Below, in pieces: positions 60,998 to 64,000 of a stretch of DNA of 64,000 nucleotides (position 1 is its first letter; each line of letters starts with the position of its first letter). Under the pieces are notes generated by a model that made no database searches, was not told where the DNA came from, and was given only the letters and a program-made list of their open reading frames with translations. The stretch is from Agelaius tricolor (Eukaryota; Chordata; Aves; Passeriformes; Icteridae): contig JALJCS010000006.1 in the NCBI GenBank assembly GCA_023055355.1, positions 34,496,001-34,560,000 of the forward strand, given 5' to 3'. The translations under genes were made by a program, and so were the position numbers.

Positions 60998-62079
60998 CCT
61001 GAGTGGAAGCGTCTAATACCACTGGCATCAGAGACAGGGCTGATAAAGAGACAAGGTGATCTAAAGAGAGCACACATGGAATTTTCCCCCTTTTTCGTTT
61101 TTCTTACCAGAAAGATGAAGGAGATGAGAGTAGGTTGATATTTGATGAATTGGTTTTATTCAGAGGAGTGCTATCATTTTTATGTCCTTTTTGAAAATGC
61201 ACCCACAGTGTCTGAATTCCCGTTAACGCAAAGTTCAGATAAAGCTGATGAAAAGCAGCTGCCATCTTGATAGTTGCCATGGCAGATGGCATCAGCCTTT
61301 ATGCTTTTATCAGTATTAGTATCAGAACACACTCTGTGTTCCAAGCTGAGATAAAAATCATTGAAGCTGTACCTGGAATAGGCAGATCAACACTGCAGGT
61401 CCCACACAGTTTTGAATCTTTTCAGAACAGTCTGCATAAAAGCTAGAGACAACACATTCTTGTTATTCATTAGTTCAGCAATGCTGATGGTATTTTGTAA
61501 ACTTCACAGATGAAGCAGCCTTTCTAAAGAGCTGCTGCCTCCCTTCCTTCTTCCCTCCTACCCCCAGGAATGCTGAGGCTTTGAAAAGGAAAGCTACACA
61601 CAGACACAGACACACAGATGAGAAAAGTAAGTGGACAGTGAGTGGGCAGTGAACACAACAGTGACATTCCTTCTTTATTAACCTCCAGTATGTTGCAATA
61701 AAACCATTTTGCACTAAAACACCTCATTCTGCTGTGAATAACGGTGCTAAGAATAGGTGCAGAGCCAGGGAAATAATGATTACTGCTAGTTTGGGAAAGG
61801 GCAGGGGGCTTCTGTGGGTTTGTTACACTGACATTGTGGACCTTGCCTGAGATGTGTCCCCCATTGTACTTGCTGCTGGTTCACAGTGACACGTGCAGTG
61901 CCATTGCTCTGGAGCCCCATGCTGACCTGCCAGTCCTGGTGCCTCTCCAAGGGCCTGCACAGAGCCTCTTTTTCTGGCTCCACCTTGTGATAAGTGCCCA
62001 TCAGGAAAAGTGACTTACACACTGTGAAAGCTTCAGCGCTAGCTCTTTATTGCAGGTTTCAAATTGTATTGACAAATCT
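60998..62079. other. Non-coding sequence, nothing recognised
   Basis: Contains a (CAGACA)-like run near 61599-61618. The 61786-62022 part is G+C-richer, with an open minus frame of 78 codons without a known domain. Confidence 0.45.
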
Positions 62080-62118
62080 CCCCATCCCCTTTCCCCCTCT
62101 CCCCCTCCCCAGCTCCCC
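62080..62118 (-). other. Strong G-quadruplex motif on the minus strand
   Basis: Six C-runs of four or five bases (62080-62083, 62086-62089, 62093-62097, 62101-62105, 62107-62110, 62115-62118) with loops of one to four bases. The minus strand thus carries six G-runs of at least four, well beyond the minimum for a quadruplex, and the plus strand could form an i-motif. It is immediately followed by an A+T-rich block (62120-62350) with conserved-element texture. Confidence 0.85.
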
Positions 62119-62119
62119 T

Positions 62120-62350
62120 TATAGCTATGCATATAGTTATTTTTGGTAACATTGTTGCTTGATAAATAGAGGGGTTGTGAGATCTCAAGTTATTATGCAA
62201 GTGTTAGCGACACAGGCTGGTAAACCATTTGGCTGTTGCATCGGTGCTGAAATGAATAATAGCAAATGGGAGGAGGGCATGTGAGTTATTTTAAATGACA
62301 CATATATATTTAAATATAGCCTTAAAATAATGTTAAAGGTTTAGAACCAT
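62120..62350. other. Candidate conserved non-coding block
   Basis: A+T-rich but complex sequence: 'agctatgcatatagtta', 'gcttgataaatagagg', 'atttaaatatagcc' and 'gaaatgaataatagcaaatg'. There are no simple repeats and little CpG. The texture fits a developmental enhancer, but this is not verifiable here. Confidence 0.22.
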
Positions 62351-63811
62351 TACAGGCTCTTGTGCCAACTTGCAAACTCTTCCAGAACTGATTTTAAAAT
62401 TTGCTATTCTTTCTCTGATGGTTGACAGGGAGATAAGGAGGACCTTTCTGGGTCACCTCTGGGGAGGTGGTAGAAGTGGGTCCTCTGTGTATCTTTGCAT
62501 AGGGGCCTCCCATTTTACCACTGACATCCAAGTATACATTTTGTTCAAACTGTTTGGTGCAGAAATATGGAGTCAGTGCCATAACTTAAATAGAAATTTC
62601 TGTGTGACTCTGCACGGTCTTACAGCGCTGCGCTTAATGAGGTCACCAGTAGAAATGGGATAGTTCTGCTCTGAGATTGAGCAGCTTTTTTGGTTTCCAT
62701 CCTGGGCTAAGTCTTGGAAAAAATCTAGGTCCAGTAGAGCTTTGGATTTCAAATGCCCATGGATGGGGCTATTCTAATTCAAAGTCAGTTGGATACCTAA
62801 GTGAATATTTAAAGTAGAATTAGTTACATAGATTTAGGGTAAAAGGAAATCTGCCATGGAACAAAAGCTTCAGTGTCCTCAAAACAATGTCTAAAGAACC
62901 CACCTTTTTATTTTAAATTTAATCCTAAATGGAAAAAAGGTGTTCAGTGGCTGGTCTTGACCATTCCCCAAGGACCAAACAGAAGGATCTACTATCAATA
63001 TGCAGTCTGGAGGAAGGGTAAAATATAAGCAGATTTACAATTTACTTGGACTGGGGCCCCACTGTACTATACAATAGAAAAGACTGATCATCCAGGAACC
63101 TGATCCAAAGCCTTTAAAAGGAATGACAATCTTCACACTGAGTTAAGTGATTTTTCAGGGAGCCTCTGTGAACACTACAAAGAATAAAAGGTGAATGTAA
63201 CACAATGTAGGAGCATCAAATAACAGGGAAATTATTATCATTAGCATAGTAGACACAAGTCAGCATACAAAATCTACTATTAGGTTCTTTGACAGGATCA
63301 CAGCATAGGTAAGTTTCAGGACAAGAGCTGAAGGAATGTGAAATGACGGTTGTGTAAACTTTGTGGTCAACTACTCTGAAGCATAAGGGGCAGTTTTTTA
63401 AATAGCATAAAAGTACTTGCAGGAAACTTTGGTTGAGGAAGAATGGGAGCTGCCATCACTGGCACTGAACTGATGCAGAAGAAAAGATGATCTGTGGAGG
63501 ATCCATAATCATGAAGGGCCTTAAAACTGTAATAGTTGGGTTTGCTGTGGTAGAAAAGGGGTAGCTGATGGGATGAAGACAGGTAGGAGTAAGCTTGAAG
63601 TAAGATCCAGAAATAAGCAGAAAATTTTATTTGTTTTTAAAATGCAGCTGGGGACAAATGGGGCAAATGGTATTGATTCAGATCAAAAAGCAGGAACTGG
63701 GAGAGACACGACTGTGTTGCAGCCTGGGCCACGTGAGCAGCTGTGGGAATGTATTCAAGCTGAACCTCTAAATCTCATCCATTCATTATTAGGTTAGGAT
63801 TCACACAACAC
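62351..63811. other. Non-coding sequence, nothing recognised
   Basis: The plus frame 62370-62663 (97 codons) is open but overlaps an open minus frame and has no recognisable domain. Confidence 0.45.
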
Positions 63812-63832
63812 AATTCCAAGTAGCTTGGAATT
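63812..63832. repeat. Perfect 9-base inverted repeat
   Basis: AATTCCAAG (63812-63820) and CTTGGAATT (63824-63832) flank a three-base loop, tag. Confidence 0.85.
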
Positions 63833-64000
63833 AAAATGGAAATTATCTTTAATTCTTCAGACTCTGGTGTTTTTTTCTGTTCTGCTTCCTTAACTTCTAA
63901 ATAGGTAGCTAAAATCACAAGCATTATAGACTATTGCTTTGGCTCAAGAGGGCAAAGTCTGAAAATTATTGGTTTTGTTCAGCTACTAGAGAGCTGCTTA

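Noticed and set aside
60871..61077. Minus-strand frame with a Ser run
   Set aside because: The run is the (CTG)7 microsatellite. Nothing else suggests a protein.

Overview
The window reads as gene-free vertebrate nuclear DNA, most probably from a passerine bird. It is A+T-rich and CpG-poor. No open reading frame longer than about 155 codons occurs on either strand, and I could recognise no exon, tRNA, rRNA or snRNA gene. The bird assignment rests on repeats: a tRNA-Ile-headed, CR1-tailed SINE of the TguSINE1 type (27382-27520), which from family knowledge is confined to passerines, and an avian ERVL-type solo LTR (42711-43315). The low repeat load, with CR1-superfamily LINE fossils and no Alu, L1 or B elements, also fits a bird.

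Layout. 1-6900 is unique sequence with one diffuse MITE-like repeat, a possible CR1 3' tail and a short G-quadruplex motif. 6960-8165 holds the best LINE fossil, read on the minus strand: five reverse-transcriptase blocks are still legible, but it is riddled with stops, has at least one frameshift, and its catalytic Asp pair is replaced. 8170-18440 is mostly featureless, with small tandem duplications. 18444-21070 is a cluster of further LINE fossils: plus-strand pieces at 18444-18870 and 20870-21070 flank a minus-strand piece at 19690-19985. A CA microsatellite lies at 19581-19635. 21500-36300 holds hairpins, the SINE, a long A/C-rich tract (29646-29846), a possible pogo/Tigger terminus (33846-33885) and a purine-rich block. 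36363-36420 is an AT microsatellite. 42711-43315 is the LTR. 43900-54400 holds a CA array, a TTTA/TTTG array and possible conserved non-coding blocks. 54470-54605 is an isolated CpG-dense patch. 56226-56283 is an almost perfect long hairpin. 62080-62118 is a very strong minus-strand G-quadruplex motif.

No genes can be said to work together here. The window is intergenic sequence or the inside of a very large intron, and I cannot tell which. I found no convincing new genetic system. The best leads are the 56.2-kb palindrome, the nested hairpins near 27.87 kb, the isolated CpG patch, and the recurring degenerate repeat with a palindromic core that may be an ancient MITE-like family. Family names are from memory of consensus sequences and were not searched.
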